64,000 nucleotides of DNA, taken from positions 62,001 through 126,000 of the forward strand of contig NZ_QEYO01000010.1 of the NCBI RefSeq assembly GCF_023718305.1. Direction: 5' to 3'. Positions within the stretch are counted from its first letter, which is position 1, and every line of letters begins with the position of its first letter. The DNA is from Gramella sp. AN32 (GTDB taxonomy: Bacteria > Bacteroidota > Bacteroidia > Flavobacteriales > Flavobacteriaceae). The position numbers and the translations under genes were made by a program. The notes under the pieces are model-generated. The model was not told where the DNA came from, searched no databases, and worked only from the letters and a program-made list of their open reading frames with translations. Shown here piece by piece: positions 25,583 through 34,451 of this stretch.

Positions 25583-26539
25583 TTATTTTTTAGCCAGACC
25601 TATCTCTATAAGACGCTGATTCAAAAATTCTCCTGCGGAAATATCTTCATATTGTTTTGGATGATCTTCATCCATACATTCATCGAGACAATCCAATCGC
25701 ATATCACTTCTGGGATGCATAAAGAAAGGAATCGAGTATCTTGGTTTTCCCCACTCCTCCTTTGGGGGATTGATAACCCTGTGAATGGTAGACCGTAATT
25801 TATTATTGGTAAGCCTTTCCAGCATATCACCAACGTTGATAACCAATTCATCTTCCTGAGGGATTGCATCAATCCACTCACCATCTTTTCTTAAAACCTG
25901 AAGTCCTCCGGTAGAAGCACCCATTAGAAGGGTGATTAAATTGATATCGCCATGTTCCCCGGCCCTAACCGCACCTTTAGGTTCTTCCTGAATAGGAGGA
26001 TAATGAATAGGACGAAGGATACTATTTCCATTACTCGCCCAATGATCAAAATAATGCTCATCTAAGCCAATATAGATCGCCAACGCCCTTAACACGTATA
26101 TCCCGGTTTTTTCCAGCATCCGGTAAGCTTCCATTCCCACATGGTTGAAATCTTTTAATTCTGAAACTTTTACATTTTCAGGATAGCTGTCTGATAGATT
26201 TGCATCTGCTGAAGGTTCCTGGCCAAAATGCCAGAATTCCTTTAAATCGCCTTCTTTTTTACCTTTTGCATGTTCTTTCCCGAAGGAAATATAACCCCGT
26301 TGTCCTGCCAGCCCTTCAATTTCATATTTTTGCTTGGTCTCTAAGGGCAATTCAAAAAAAGATTTTACTTCTTTATAAAGTTCTTCAACCAGATTCTCGC
26401 TCAAAAAGTGGTTTTTTAGAGCTACAAATCCTATCTCTTCATAGGCTTTCCCAATCTCATTTACAAATTTCTCTTTTCTTTGTGGATCATCTGAAAGGAA
26501 GTCGGCCAGATCAACACTAGGGATATTTTTCATTGCCAT
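25583..26539 (-). CDS. Isopenicillin N synthase-like Fe(II)/2-oxoglutarate oxygenase
   Basis: 318-residue member of the IPNS/2OG-Fe(II) oxygenase group. The N-terminal DIOX_N segment starts with SVDLADFLSDDPQ. The iron ligands are His and Asp in GEHGDINLITLL and the distal His in STIHRVINPP. The Arg-x-Ser that binds 2-oxoglutarate is RYSIPFF, so the active site is intact. Flavobacterial homologues have no known substrate; despite the name a beta-lactam product is unlikely because there is no ACV synthetase nearby. It is first gene of a minus-strand operon, with a TAACTTTG box at 26569-26576. Confidence 0.9.
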   Translation of the reverse strand: MAMKNIPSVDLADFLSDDPQRKEKFVNEIGKAYEEIGFVALKNHFLSENLVEELYKEVKSFFELPLETKQKYEIEGLAGQRGYISFGKEHAKGKKEGDLKEFWHFGQEPSADANLSDSYPENVKVSELKDFNHVGMEAYRMLEKTGIYVLRALAIYIGLDEHYFDHWASNGNSILRPIHYPPIQEEPKGAVRAGEHGDINLITLLMGASTGGLQVLRKDGEWIDAIPQEDELVINVGDMLERLTNNKLRSTIHRVINPPKEEWGKPRYSIPFFMHPRSDMRLDCLDECMDEDHPKQYEDISAGEFLNQRLIEIGLAKK

Positions 26540-26568
26540 TTTGTGACTGTTTTATGTATGTAAACACA

Positions 26569-26576
26569 CAAAGTTA
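26569..26576 (-). promoter_or_regulatory. Bacteroidota -7 box for the oxygenase operon
   Basis: TAACTTTG on the minus strand, 29 nt before the ATG at 26539. A second match, TATTTTTG, lies a few bases further upstream and may be an alternative. Confidence 0.5.
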
Positions 26577-26634
26577 ACCAAAAATAGGGGATTCACTAAG
26601 CGTTTATAATTTTCTTGGCAATATATAAAATTGG

Positions 26635-26642
26635 TTACATTT
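26635..26642 (+). promoter_or_regulatory. Bacteroidota promoter for the fused E1 gene
   Basis: TACATTTG matches TAnnTTTG, and TTG at 26615-26617, 17 nt upstream, is a plausible -33 element. The ATG at 26662 is 19 nt downstream. This also shows that an in-frame TTG at 26641 lies inside the promoter and is not the start. Confidence 0.6.
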
Positions 26643-26661
26643 GAGAGGAAAATTAATTTGT

Positions 26662-28668
26662 ATGCTCTTTAAAAGCTCTAAAAAAAGCAGGATCGATTAT
26701 TCAAATTTTGATCTGGGTAAGGAAACACTTCTGGATCTATATAAATCTATGCTGAAGCCAAGGATGGTGGAAGAAAAGATGCTTATTCTGTTAAGACAGG
26801 GCAAGATTTCCAAATGGTTTAGCGGCATTGGGCAGGAGGCCATTTCAATTGGAGTTACCAAAGCTTTAAATGAAGATGAATATATTCTTCCCATGCATCG
26901 AAATCTTGGCGTTTTTACAAGCAGGAATATACCCCTTTCCCGTCTTTTCGCCCAATGGCAGGGCAAAGCTTCCGGCTTTACCAAAGGCAGGGACCGCAGT
27001 TTTCATTTTGGCACTCAGGAATATAAAATTGTGGGCATGATCTCACATTTGGGTCCGCAGTTAGGAGTGGCCGATGGAATCGCCCTGGCAAATAAAATAA
27101 GGAAAGAAAAGAAAGTAACCGCTGTATTTACCGGAGAAGGCGGTACCAGCGAAGGTGATTTTCACGAGGCATTGAATATCGCCGCCGTATGGGATCTTCC
27201 GGTTTTGTTCTGTATCGAAAATAATGGTTACGGACTTTCTACTCCTACGGCAGAACAGTATAAATGTAAAGATCTGGCAGATCGTGGCCCGGGTTATGGA
27301 ATGGATGCACATATTATCGATGGGAATAATATTCTGGAGGTTTACGCAAAGGTTTCTGAAATCGCCAGGGATATTCGTGAAAATCCAAGACCTGTATTGT
27401 TGGAGTTTAAAACCTTTAGAATGCGTGGTCATGAGGAGGCCAGTGGAACTAAATATGTTCCCGAAAATTTAATGAAAGAATGGGAGGAAAAAGATCCACT
27501 TGAAAATTTTCAGAAATTTTTAAAATTTGAAAATATCCTTTCTTCGAACCAGGAAAAAGAATTTCGGGCAGAAATTTCTTCGGAAATAAATGAAGGCCTG
27601 GATATTGCTTTTACTGAAAATCTGGTAAATTTTAATGAAATAGAAGAGTTAAATGATGTTTATAAAGAATTTGAATATCAGGTAGTTGAAGAAAATTTAG
27701 AAATAGAAAACGTTCGTTTTATAGACGCGATTTCAGATGCTTTAAAGCAATCTTTATTAAAACATGAGAACCTGGTTTTTATGGGGCAGGATATCGCGGA
27801 ATATGGTGGGGCTTTTAAAATTACAGAGAGTTTTCTCGAAAAATTTGGCAAAGATCGTATTAGGAATACGCCCATATGTGAGTCGGCAATTATAGGCGCG
27901 GCTATGGGTTTGTCCATCAACGGCATGAAAGCAATGGTGGAGATGCAATTTGGAGATTTTGTAAGTACAGGTTTTAATCCTATCGTGAATTACCTCGCCA
28001 AAGTAAATTATCGCTGGAACCAGAATGCAGATGTGGTAATCCGCATGCCCTGTGGTGGTGGTGTAGGAGCCGGTCCGTTTCACAGCCAGACCAACGAAGC
28101 CTGGTTTCTAAAAACCCCCGGCTTAAAAGTGGTATATCCTGCATTTCCCTACGATGCGAAAGGATTGCTAAATACTGCTTTTAATGATCCCAACCCGGTA
28201 CTTTTCTTTGAGCATAAGGCTTTATATAGAAGTATCCGCCAGGATGTTCCAAAAGATTATTTTACCATTCCTTTTGGCAAGGCCAGTTTAATTAAAAAAG
28301 GGAACGATATTAGCATTATAACCTATGGCGCAGGAGTGCATTGGGCTTTAGAGACTATTGCACAGCTAAATTTGGAAAATGTGGATCTTATTGATCTTCG
28401 GTCCCTTCAACCTTTGGATATACAAAGCATTATAGATTCTGTTAATAAAACCGGGAAAGCTATTATTCTGACAGAGGATTCCCTAATGGGTAGTTTTGCC
28501 TCTGAAATCGCAGCTATAATCAATGAAAATTGTTTTGAAAAACTGGATGCCCCCGTATTTAGAGTAGGGAGTATGGAAACTCCAATTCCATTTGCCGCAA
28601 ACCTTGAGAAAAACTATTTACCCAAATCCAGATTTAAAGAGAGATTAGAGGAGCTAATGCAGTATTAA
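26662..28668 (+). CDS. 2-oxoacid dehydrogenase E1, alpha and beta fused
   Basis: 668-residue thiamine-diphosphate enzyme in which E1-alpha (about 1-330) and E1-beta (about 350-668) are one chain. The ThDP/Mg2+ motif is GEGGTSEGDFHEAL ... CIENNGYGLSTPT; the first part reads GEG rather than the usual GDG. The regulatory loop YRMRGHE-like segment appears as FRMRGHEEASGTKYV. The beta half has MGQDIAEYGGAF and PCGGGVGAGPFHSQ. It is closest in style to branched-chain (2-oxoisovalerate) E1 rather than pyruvate E1, but this is inference. E2 and E3 are not nearby. The start at ATG 26662 is set by the promoter. Confidence 0.92.
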   Translation: MLFKSSKKSRIDYSNFDLGKETLLDLYKSMLKPRMVEEKMLILLRQGKISKWFSGIGQEAISIGVTKALNEDEYILPMHRNLGVFTSRNIPLSRLFAQWQGKASGFTKGRDRSFHFGTQEYKIVGMISHLGPQLGVADGIALANKIRKEKKVTAVFTGEGGTSEGDFHEALNIAAVWDLPVLFCIENNGYGLSTPTAEQYKCKDLADRGPGYGMDAHIIDGNNILEVYAKVSEIARDIRENPRPVLLEFKTFRMRGHEEASGTKYVPENLMKEWEEKDPLENFQKFLKFENILSSNQEKEFRAEISSEINEGLDIAFTENLVNFNEIEELNDVYKEFEYQVVEENLEIENVRFIDAISDALKQSLLKHENLVFMGQDIAEYGGAFKITESFLEKFGKDRIRNTPICESAIIGAAMGLSINGMKAMVEMQFGDFVSTGFNPIVNYLAKVNYRWNQNADVVIRMPCGGGVGAGPFHSQTNEAWFLKTPGLKVVYPAFPYDAKGLLNTAFNDPNPVLFFEHKALYRSIRQDVPKDYFTIPFGKASLIKKGNDISIITYGAGVHWALETIAQLNLENVDLIDLRSLQPLDIQSIIDSVNKTGKAIILTEDSLMGSFASEIAAIINENCFEKLDAPVFRVGSMETPIPFAANLEKNYLPKSRFKERLEELMQY

Positions 28669-28799
28669 TAAGGATTTGTGATTTGATTAAACTTTTTAAG
28701 ATTTCTTAACAAACTCGTTGTTAAAGTATTAATAATCTTTTGTTGAAGCTGTGGTGCTGGTGTAATTTAGATTCAACTAATCAATTAAAATTTAATATT

Positions 28800-28961
28800 A
28801 TGATACGTCTCATTGTTATTTTTCTGATCATCGCTTTAGTAGCCGCCATATTTGGTTTTGGTGGACTTGCTGAAGGTTTTGCAGACATTGCGAAGATCAT
28901 TTTTTATATCTTCTTAGTCTTATTGGTAATTTCACTGCTTAGCAGATTATTTAGAAGATAA
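28800..28961 (+). CDS. DUF1328 small membrane protein
   Basis: 53-residue protein made almost wholly of two hydrophobic segments ([21 protein letters not shown] and a second ending LLSRLFRR). The central [15 protein letters not shown] matches the YtjA/DUF1328 pattern. Such proteins are often induced by stress; the function is not known. ATG at 28800 is preferred over an upstream in-frame TTG because the extra residues are not hydrophobic and not family-like. It is closed by a strong hairpin terminator. Confidence 0.88.
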   Translation: MIRLIVIFLIIALVAAIFGFGGLAEGFADIAKIIFYIFLVLLVISLLSRLFRR

Positions 28962-28982
28962 TATTTAAAAAAGTCATACCTG

Positions 28983-29024
28983 TCCAATATGTTTTGTTTG
29001 AACATAAAACATATTGGATTTTTT
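28983..29024 (+). terminator. Intrinsic terminator after the DUF1328 gene
   Basis: A perfect 13-bp stem, TCCAATATGTTTT (28983-28995) with AAAACATATTGGA (29006-29018), a 10-nt loop and a T6 run. Confidence 0.92.
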
Positions 29025-29044
29025 AATTTAAAATCAAATCTATC

Positions 29045-29524
29045 ATGAAAAAAATTGCACTTTTAATTACGCTTGCGCTCTTCATTGTTTCTTGTGGTTC
29101 TACTACCAAAGTTGCGAAAGAGGCACGTAAAACTTTTGATGGTGAGTGGACCTTAACCAGTATAACTTACCCCAATAATCCAGGAAACTTTAATGTAACT
29201 TTGTTTAACGAGGCCACAGCCTCATGTTTTCAGGGAAGCACCTGGAATTTTGTTTCCAATAATAACCGTGGCACGTATAATGTAAGTGGTACTGGTTGTG
29301 ATGCTACCACAAATAATTTTATTTGGTCTATAGATGAAGAAAATACACCCACGGGTGAATATGATTTTCTTCTAAAACCAACAGATGAAAAATATAAATC
29401 TACGACCGGAAACCAGGGATTTAGATTGAACCTTCAATCTGTAACTGAAAATAATATGGTTTGGGAACAAACAGTAAGTCTGGATGGATCTCCATTTACC
29501 ATTAGAATGAATTTTACTAAATAA
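29045..29524 (+). CDS. Lipocalin-like lipoprotein
   Basis: 159 residues with a type II signal peptide; the lipobox ends IVSCGSTTK with Cys17 as the lipidated residue. The mature part begins with a lipocalin-like strand (FDGEWTLTSITYP) and continues as an eight-strand-style barrel, including GSTWNFVSNNNRGTY and MVWEQTVSL. Lipocalin-like proteins bind small hydrophobic molecules; no ligand can be predicted. The OmpA-like lipoprotein gene follows after 20 nt, and the two form a common flavobacterial pair. Confidence 0.85.
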   Translation: MKKIALLITLALFIVSCGSTTKVAKEARKTFDGEWTLTSITYPNNPGNFNVTLFNEATASCFQGSTWNFVSNNNRGTYNVSGTGCDATTNNFIWSIDEENTPTGEYDFLLKPTDEKYKSTTGNQGFRLNLQSVTENNMVWEQTVSLDGSPFTIRMNFTK

Positions 29525-29544
29525 CAAATTAAACTTAGATACTT

Positions 29545-30255
29545 ATGAAACTTGTAATAAACAGAATGTTTGCCATTTTATTTGCTTCCGTGCTATTGTT
29601 CGGTTGTGAAGCGACCAGAAATGCAAATAACAAACAAAAAGGCGCGGTGATTGGTACTACTGGTGGAGCCGTGATAGGCGGAGTGATTGGTAATAACGTA
29701 GGAAAAGGTAATTCTGCATTAGGAGCGATCATTGGTGGTGTTGTTGGTGGTACTGCCGGTGCGATTATTGGTAACCGCATGGATGAGCAGGCCAAGAAGA
29801 TCGAGGAAGAAATTCCCGGAGCTGAAGTTGAAAGAGTTGGTGAAGGTATTAACGTAACCTTTGACGAAACTAGTGGTGTCTACTTTGATACTGAGAAATA
29901 CAATATCAACGCTAAATCTCAGGCAACTTTAAAAACCCTGGCTGATATCTTTAAAGAATACCCAGATTCCAATATTCTGGTAGAAGGACATACAGATGAT
30001 ACAGGTTCTGAAAGTTACAACCTTACCTTATCTAAAAACAGGGCCCAGGCAGTGACAGGATATTTAGTAGATAATGGAATCAGTAAAGGTAGGTTTACCA
30101 CTAAATGGTATGGGGAAGCTCAACCAAAATATGACAATACCACCGCTGAAGGCAGGGCTAAAAACAGACGTGTGGAGCTAGCCATTGTGGCAAATGAAGA
30201 AATGAAAGAGAAGGCTAAAAAAGAAGCCGAAATGCAGAACCATGAAGATCACTAA
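29545..30255 (+). CDS. OmpA-family lipoprotein with glycine-zipper segment
   Basis: 236 residues. The signal peptide ends in a lipobox (LLFGCEAT). Residues ~32-75 form a glycine-zipper (GAVIGTTGGAVIGG and a second copy), which inserts in membranes. The C-terminal ~110 residues are an OmpA peptidoglycan-binding domain, with FDTEKYNI, LVEGHTDDTGSE and the NRRVELAI end. It links outer membrane and cell wall. A terminator follows. Confidence 0.93.
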   Translation: MKLVINRMFAILFASVLLFGCEATRNANNKQKGAVIGTTGGAVIGGVIGNNVGKGNSALGAIIGGVVGGTAGAIIGNRMDEQAKKIEEEIPGAEVERVGEGINVTFDETSGVYFDTEKYNINAKSQATLKTLADIFKEYPDSNILVEGHTDDTGSESYNLTLSKNRAQAVTGYLVDNGISKGRFTTKWYGEAQPKYDNTTAEGRAKNRRVELAIVANEEMKEKAKKEAEMQNHEDH

Positions 30256-30277
30256 TCAATATTAGTTTTATATAATC

Positions 30278-30305
30278 AATCCCGGAGAGATCCGGGATTT
30301 TTTTT
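30278..30305 (+). terminator. Intrinsic terminator after the OmpA lipoprotein gene
   Basis: A 9-bp stem AATCCCGGA (30278-30286) and TCCGGGATT (30291-30299), a 4-nt loop and a run of T. It separates the lipoprotein pair from the polyketide operon. Confidence 0.9.
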
Positions 30306-30328
30306 ATCCTTTTTTATATCTTCATCAG

Positions 30329-31447
30329 GTGAATAAAAAAGTTGCTATTCTGGGTGGAGGCCTTGCCGGACTAACGGCTGCCCTACATTTATCCCAAAAC
30401 AATATTTCGGTTAGTTTATTTGAAAAGGATCCTTACCCCAGGCATAGGGTGTGTGGAGAGTATATTTCCAATGAAATAATGCCCTATCTGAATGAACTTG
30501 GGGTTAATCTTCAGGCTGAAAACCCGGTTCTCATAGATCGACTTCGATTTTCAAATAAATCAGGAAAAGAAATTTGTTCCCCTTTAAAAATGGGAGGTTT
30601 GGGGATCAGCCGATATAGGTTAGATTACTTGCTCTACCAAAAAGCTATCGAATCTGGCTGTGAAGTGCAGCATGCTACAATTACCCATGTTGAATTAAAA
30701 AATGATCTTTTCAATATTTCTACTGAAGAAGAACAATTTGAAGATTTTGATATTGTCCTTGGAGCATTCGGCAAACGATCTATCCTGGATAAAAATTTAA
30801 ACCGGAAATTTTTTCACGAAAATTCCGGATGGCTCGGTGTAAAAGCGCATTACCACAATTTAGATTTCCCGGATAATGAGGTACAGCTGCATAATTTTAA
30901 CGGCGGCTATTGCGGACTTTCAAAAACAGAAACTGGCGCTATAAATGCCTGTTATCTTACCAGTTTTAAGAGTTTCAAAAAATACCGGAATACGCAGGAT
31001 TTTAAAAGATCGGTGCTGCAGGTGAACCCAAAATTGGATGCATTCTTTCAAAATTCTGAAATGATCTTTGATAAAGAATTGACAATTGCCCAGATAAATT
31101 TCAGCAAAAAATCTCTTGTTGAAGCTCATATTTTGATGGTTGGCGATGCCGCGGGTTTAATTCATCCTTTATGTGGCAATGGAATGGCCATGGCGATTCA
31201 TTCCGCAAAAATAGCTTCTGAAGAAATTCTGGAATTTTATAAATTCGATTTAAGCAGGGAAGAACTTGAACATAATTTTCAGAAGAAATGGAAAATGGCA
31301 TTTAGCTCAAGAATGCGCTACGGCAGGATTTTACAGAAACTTTTATTAAATGACCGTCTTACCTCGATGTCTTTAAATACCTTGAGTGCGTTCCCGGGCA
31401 TGCTCCCAAAAATTATTAAAAAAACCCATGGGCATTATGTTCAATAA
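30329..31447 (+). CDS. FAD-dependent oxidoreductase of the geranylgeranyl-reductase/aromatic hydroxylase type
   Basis: 372 residues, first gene of the type III PKS operon. The N-terminal Rossmann motif is VAILGGGLAGLTAA, followed by the RHRVCGEYIS loop seen in geranylgeranyl-reductase-like flavoproteins and related monooxygenases. The second FAD motif is GDAAGLIHPLCGNGMAMAI (around residue 270). The start is GTG at 30329. By analogy with the Streptomyces srs operon (PKS, methyltransferase, flavoprotein hydroxylase), it could oxidise the ring to a quinone, or it could reduce a double bond. It overlaps the methyltransferase gene by about 10 nt. Confidence 0.85.
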   Translation: MNKKVAILGGGLAGLTAALHLSQNNISVSLFEKDPYPRHRVCGEYISNEIMPYLNELGVNLQAENPVLIDRLRFSNKSGKEICSPLKMGGLGISRYRLDYLLYQKAIESGCEVQHATITHVELKNDLFNISTEEEQFEDFDIVLGAFGKRSILDKNLNRKFFHENSGWLGVKAHYHNLDFPDNEVQLHNFNGGYCGLSKTETGAINACYLTSFKSFKKYRNTQDFKRSVLQVNPKLDAFFQNSEMIFDKELTIAQINFSKKSLVEAHILMVGDAAGLIHPLCGNGMAMAIHSAKIASEEILEFYKFDLSREELEHNFQKKWKMAFSSRMRYGRILQKLLLNDRLTSMSLNTLSAFPGMLPKIIKKTHGHYVQ

Positions 31448-32168
31448 GCATGATTTTAAGTTTAGATCGAAAGAAGCTGAAATCATGGATGATTTTGATC
31501 TACAGGGTGAAGAGCTAACACGAACGCTTCAGGACCTTGAAAATATCAATACCTGGCTCGGCGGAAATAAGATCACCATTGAAGGGATCAAATTTTTACT
31601 GAAAGATCTGGATAAGGATAAAAAGTATAGCATCGCCGATGTGGGTTGCGGGAATGGATCGGTTTTACGGGAAATTATGCATTGGGGTAAAAGGAATGGA
31701 TACCAATTTGAAGTGATGGGTATCGATGCCAATCCTCATGCCATCGCCATCGCCAGGGAATTATCTAAAAATGAGGAGCAAATAAGTTTCAGGGAATTGA
31801 ACATTTTGGGGGAAGAATTTAAAAATTTGAAATTTGACATTATTTTATGCACCTTAACCCTGCATCATTTCGATGATCAAAAGATCATTCAGATTTTAAT
31901 AAGCTTTATTCAGAATTCTAAAATAGGGGTCGTAGTTAATGACCTCCATCGAAACAAAGCTGCCTATGAATTGTTTAAATTGTTCTGCGGCGTTTTTGTA
32001 AAAAACAAAATTGCCCGAAAGGATGGCCTTATTTCCATCAAAAGAGGTTTTAAAAAAGAAGATCTGAATAAATACAGTGCCCAGCTAAAGAAGGTAAAGC
32101 ATACTATTCATTGGAAATGGGCATTTAGATATCAATGGATCATGAAAAAGAAAAAGATGAATGGTTAG
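31437..32168 (+). CDS. Class I SAM-dependent methyltransferase
   Basis: 243 residues. Motif I is IADVGCGNGSVLREI, motif II is GIDANPHAIAIA, and motif IV is DIILCTLTLHHFDD, all of the UbiE-like Rossmann class. It begins within the end of the preceding flavoprotein gene (ATG at 31437; ATG at 31428 also possible) and overlaps the PKS start by 8 nt. In this context it likely methylates a hydroxyl or ring carbon of the polyketide product. The substrate is inferred from position only. Confidence 0.88.
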   Translation: MFNKHDFKFRSKEAEIMDDFDLQGEELTRTLQDLENINTWLGGNKITIEGIKFLLKDLDKDKKYSIADVGCGNGSVLREIMHWGKRNGYQFEVMGIDANPHAIAIARELSKNEEQISFRELNILGEEFKNLKFDIILCTLTLHHFDDQKIIQILISFIQNSKIGVVVNDLHRNKAAYELFKLFCGVFVKNKIARKDGLISIKRGFKKEDLNKYSAQLKKVKHTIHWKWAFRYQWIMKKKKMNG

Positions 32169-33210
32169 AATTACCAGAGTAGAAAAAGAATTACCCCAGT
32201 ATTCAAGAAAAACTGAAGATATTATTCCCCTGGTAGAAGAATGGCTGGGAGACCAGGAACCTCGATTTAAAAGGAAGATTGTAAAAATTTTTGAAGGCGC
32301 TGGGGTTGATAAAAGATATTCCATCATGTCTCCGGAAGATGTTTTTACGGCAACTTCTTTTGAAGACAAAAATAATATTTATATCCGTGAGGTTAAAAAA
32401 CTGGGAAAAACTGTTTTAAAAAAGTCGCTGGAAAATGCCGGGTGGCAACCTGAATCACTGGATTTTATTATTACGGTAAGTTGTACCGGGATCATGATCC
32501 CCTCACTCGATGCCTACCTAATTAATGATCTAAAACTTAAACAAAACATTACCCGGCTGCCCGTCACAGAGATGGGCTGTGCCGCGGGAATTTCAGGAAT
32601 GATCTATGCCTATAATTTTCTAAAATCCAATCCCGGAAAACGCGCAGCGGTCATTGCGGTAGAAAGTCCCACGGCTACTTTTCAGCTGGATGATTTTAGT
32701 ATGGCAAATATGGTGAGTGCGGCTATATTTGGGGATGGTGCTGCCTGTGTTTTACTGTCTTCGGAAGAGGATGCGAAGGGGCCAAAAATTTTAGGTGAAG
32801 ATATGTATCATTTCTATGATGCCTCACAATTAATGGGTTTTGATCTCACCAACCACGGACTTAAAATGATTTTGGATCCTGCGGTTCCTGAAACCATTGC
32901 TTCTCACTTTGAAAACATTATCTTTCCCTTCCTGGAGAAGTATGATTCCAGTATCGAAAAAGTAGACTTTTTGATCTTTCATCCCGGTGGAAAAAAAATA
33001 GTTCAAACGGTTTCTGATCTTTTTGGTAAATTAGGGAAGAACATTGATGATACACGGGAAGTATTAAAACTATATGGAAATATGAGCAGTGCCACGGTTT
33101 TATATGTTCTGGAAAGATTTATGAATCAAAATCCTGAGGCGGGAAAACAGGGCGTGATGCTCAGTTTTGGCCCGGGATTTTCCGCTCAAAGAATATTATT
33201 GGAATGGTAA
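32161..33210 (+). CDS. Type III polyketide synthase (chalcone/stilbene synthase family)
   Basis: 349-residue homodimeric ketosynthase that extends an acyl starter with malonyl-CoA and cyclises it. The catalytic triad is complete: Cys near 139 in TEMGCAAGISGM, His near 273 in FHPGGKK, and Asn near 306 in GNMSSATV. The C-terminal GPGFSAQ loop matches the family GFGPG motif. It sits between a methyltransferase and a set of acyl-chain genes that includes an acyl carrier protein. The starter is therefore probably a long acyl-ACP or acyl-CoA, and the product an alkyl-resorcinol or pyrone. Starter and fold of cyclisation are inference. Confidence 0.94.
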   Translation: MVRITRVEKELPQYSRKTEDIIPLVEEWLGDQEPRFKRKIVKIFEGAGVDKRYSIMSPEDVFTATSFEDKNNIYIREVKKLGKTVLKKSLENAGWQPESLDFIITVSCTGIMIPSLDAYLINDLKLKQNITRLPVTEMGCAAGISGMIYAYNFLKSNPGKRAAVIAVESPTATFQLDDFSMANMVSAAIFGDGAACVLLSSEEDAKGPKILGEDMYHFYDASQLMGFDLTNHGLKMILDPAVPETIASHFENIIFPFLEKYDSSIEKVDFLIFHPGGKKIVQTVSDLFGKLGKNIDDTREVLKLYGNMSSATVLYVLERFMNQNPEAGKQGVMLSFGPGFSAQRILLEW

Positions 33211-33998
33211 AAGAATTTTCAGATCAAAATTATTGGGGATTAATCCTGGGCGGCAGCAGCGGCCTTGGCTATGCCAGCGCAAAAAAACTGGCCAAACACG
33301 GGATGAATATCATCATCATTCATCGTGACCGCAGGGGCGAAATTCCGGAAATAGAAGAAGATTTTAATGAAATAAGAAAATCTGGGGTTGAATTTAAAAG
33401 TTTTAACTCAGATGCTATTCAGAAAGAAAATCGTGAAAGTCTAGTTGCAGAAATTCAAAGCCTGCTGGGTGAAAATGGTAAAATTCGCACCCTGCTTCAC
33501 AGTATCGCCAAAGGCAATTTAAAACCCATGACCGGCCCGGATAACATACTGGAAAATGTGGATTTTAGGTTAACCGTAGATGCTATGGCTTTGAGCTTAT
33601 ACGACTGGACGCAGGAAATATTCAAACGAAAATTGTTCGCAAAGGATGCCAGGATCATTTCTTTTACTTCTGAAGGGAATATAAAAGCATGGAAAAATTA
33701 TGCCGCTGTATCTGCTGCTAAAGTAACTTTAGAAGCCTTAACCAGAAGTATGGCACTGGAATTTGCGCCTTATGGGATTAGGGCGAATTGTATCCAGGCA
33801 GGAATAACGGTCACACGTTCTTTCCAAATGATCCCGGGAAATGAAACTTTACGGGTACATGCATTAAAGCATAATCCCTTCAAAAGGTTAACGGTGCCAG
33901 ATGATGTTGCGAATGCGGTTTATCTTTTAAGTAAAGATGAAGCCAGTTGGATCACGGGCACGATCATTCCGGTGAATGGCGGTGAACACCTCATGTAA
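33204..33998 (+). CDS. SDR enzyme with enoyl-ACP reductase (FabI-like) motif
   Basis: 264-residue short-chain dehydrogenase. The nucleotide-binding start is GLILGGSSGLGYASAKKLA. The active-site Tyr and Lys are spaced Y-x6-K (YAAVSAAK, residues ~174-181), which is the FabI enoyl-ACP reductase spacing and not the usual SDR Y-x3-K. ENR-style HSIAKGNL also appears near residue 92. It overlaps the PKS end by 7 nt. It probably reduces the last double bond in a dedicated acyl chain. A ketoreductase role is less likely from this motif. Confidence 0.85.
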   Translation: MVKEFSDQNYWGLILGGSSGLGYASAKKLAKHGMNIIIIHRDRRGEIPEIEEDFNEIRKSGVEFKSFNSDAIQKENRESLVAEIQSLLGENGKIRTLLHSIAKGNLKPMTGPDNILENVDFRLTVDAMALSLYDWTQEIFKRKLFAKDARIISFTSEGNIKAWKNYAAVSAAKVTLEALTRSMALEFAPYGIRANCIQAGITVTRSFQMIPGNETLRVHALKHNPFKRLTVPDDVANAVYLLSKDEASWITGTIIPVNGGEHLM

Positions 33999-34001
33999 GT
34001 T

Positions 34002-34451
34002 ATGTGTCAAAAATTAAAACCTACAGATGTTATATCAAAACTTCCATATGCTAAACCTTTTCTGTTTGTTGATGAACTGACTTTTCTTTCTGAAAATAAA
34101 GCCGAGGGCAATTTTCATTTTTTACCGGAACTTGATTTTTATAAAGGTCATTTTAAAGATAACCCGGTGACCCCCGGAGTGATTTTAACCGAATGCATGG
34201 CACAAATAGGCCTGGTCTCTTTGGGGATTTATTTGCTTTCCGATTCTGAAAATATCAAAAATCTGAAAATTGGATTAACTTCTACTGAAATTGAATTTCT
34301 AAAACCGGTGTATCCTGATGAAAAGGTGCAGGTTCTTTCTGAAAAGATCTATTTCCGGTTCAATAAATTGAAATGTAAGGTTCAAATGCTGGATTCAGAA
34401 AATGATGTTGTGTGCAGGGGCAGCATTGCCGGAATGATTTTAAACAACTAA
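34002..34451 (+). CDS. 3-hydroxyacyl-ACP dehydratase (FabZ-like)
   Basis: 149-residue hotdog-fold protein. The catalytic His lies in YKGHFKDNPVTPG (near residue 48), and the Glu of the second active-site helix is in ILTECMAQIGL. The start region PYAKPFLFVDEL matches FabZ (PHRYPFLLVD). It is 3 nt after the SDR stop and overlaps the ketosynthase start by one base. It would remove water in a chain-elongation cycle on the acyl carrier protein encoded downstream. Confidence 0.9.
   Translation: MCQKLKPTDVISKLPYAKPFLFVDELTFLSENKAEGNFHFLPELDFYKGHFKDNPVTPGVILTECMAQIGLVSLGIYLLSDSENIKNLKIGLTSTEIEFLKPVYPDEKVQVLSEKIYFRFNKLKCKVQMLDSENDVVCRGSIAGMILNN

Noticed and set aside
25583..26539. Beta-lactam biosynthesis
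   Set aside because: The oxygenase is only IPNS-like; there is no ACV synthetase and its neighbours are housekeeping genes.
26641..26661. TTG start giving seven extra residues to the fused E1
   Set aside because: The TTG is part of the TACATTTG promoter box, so it would lie upstream of or at the transcript start.
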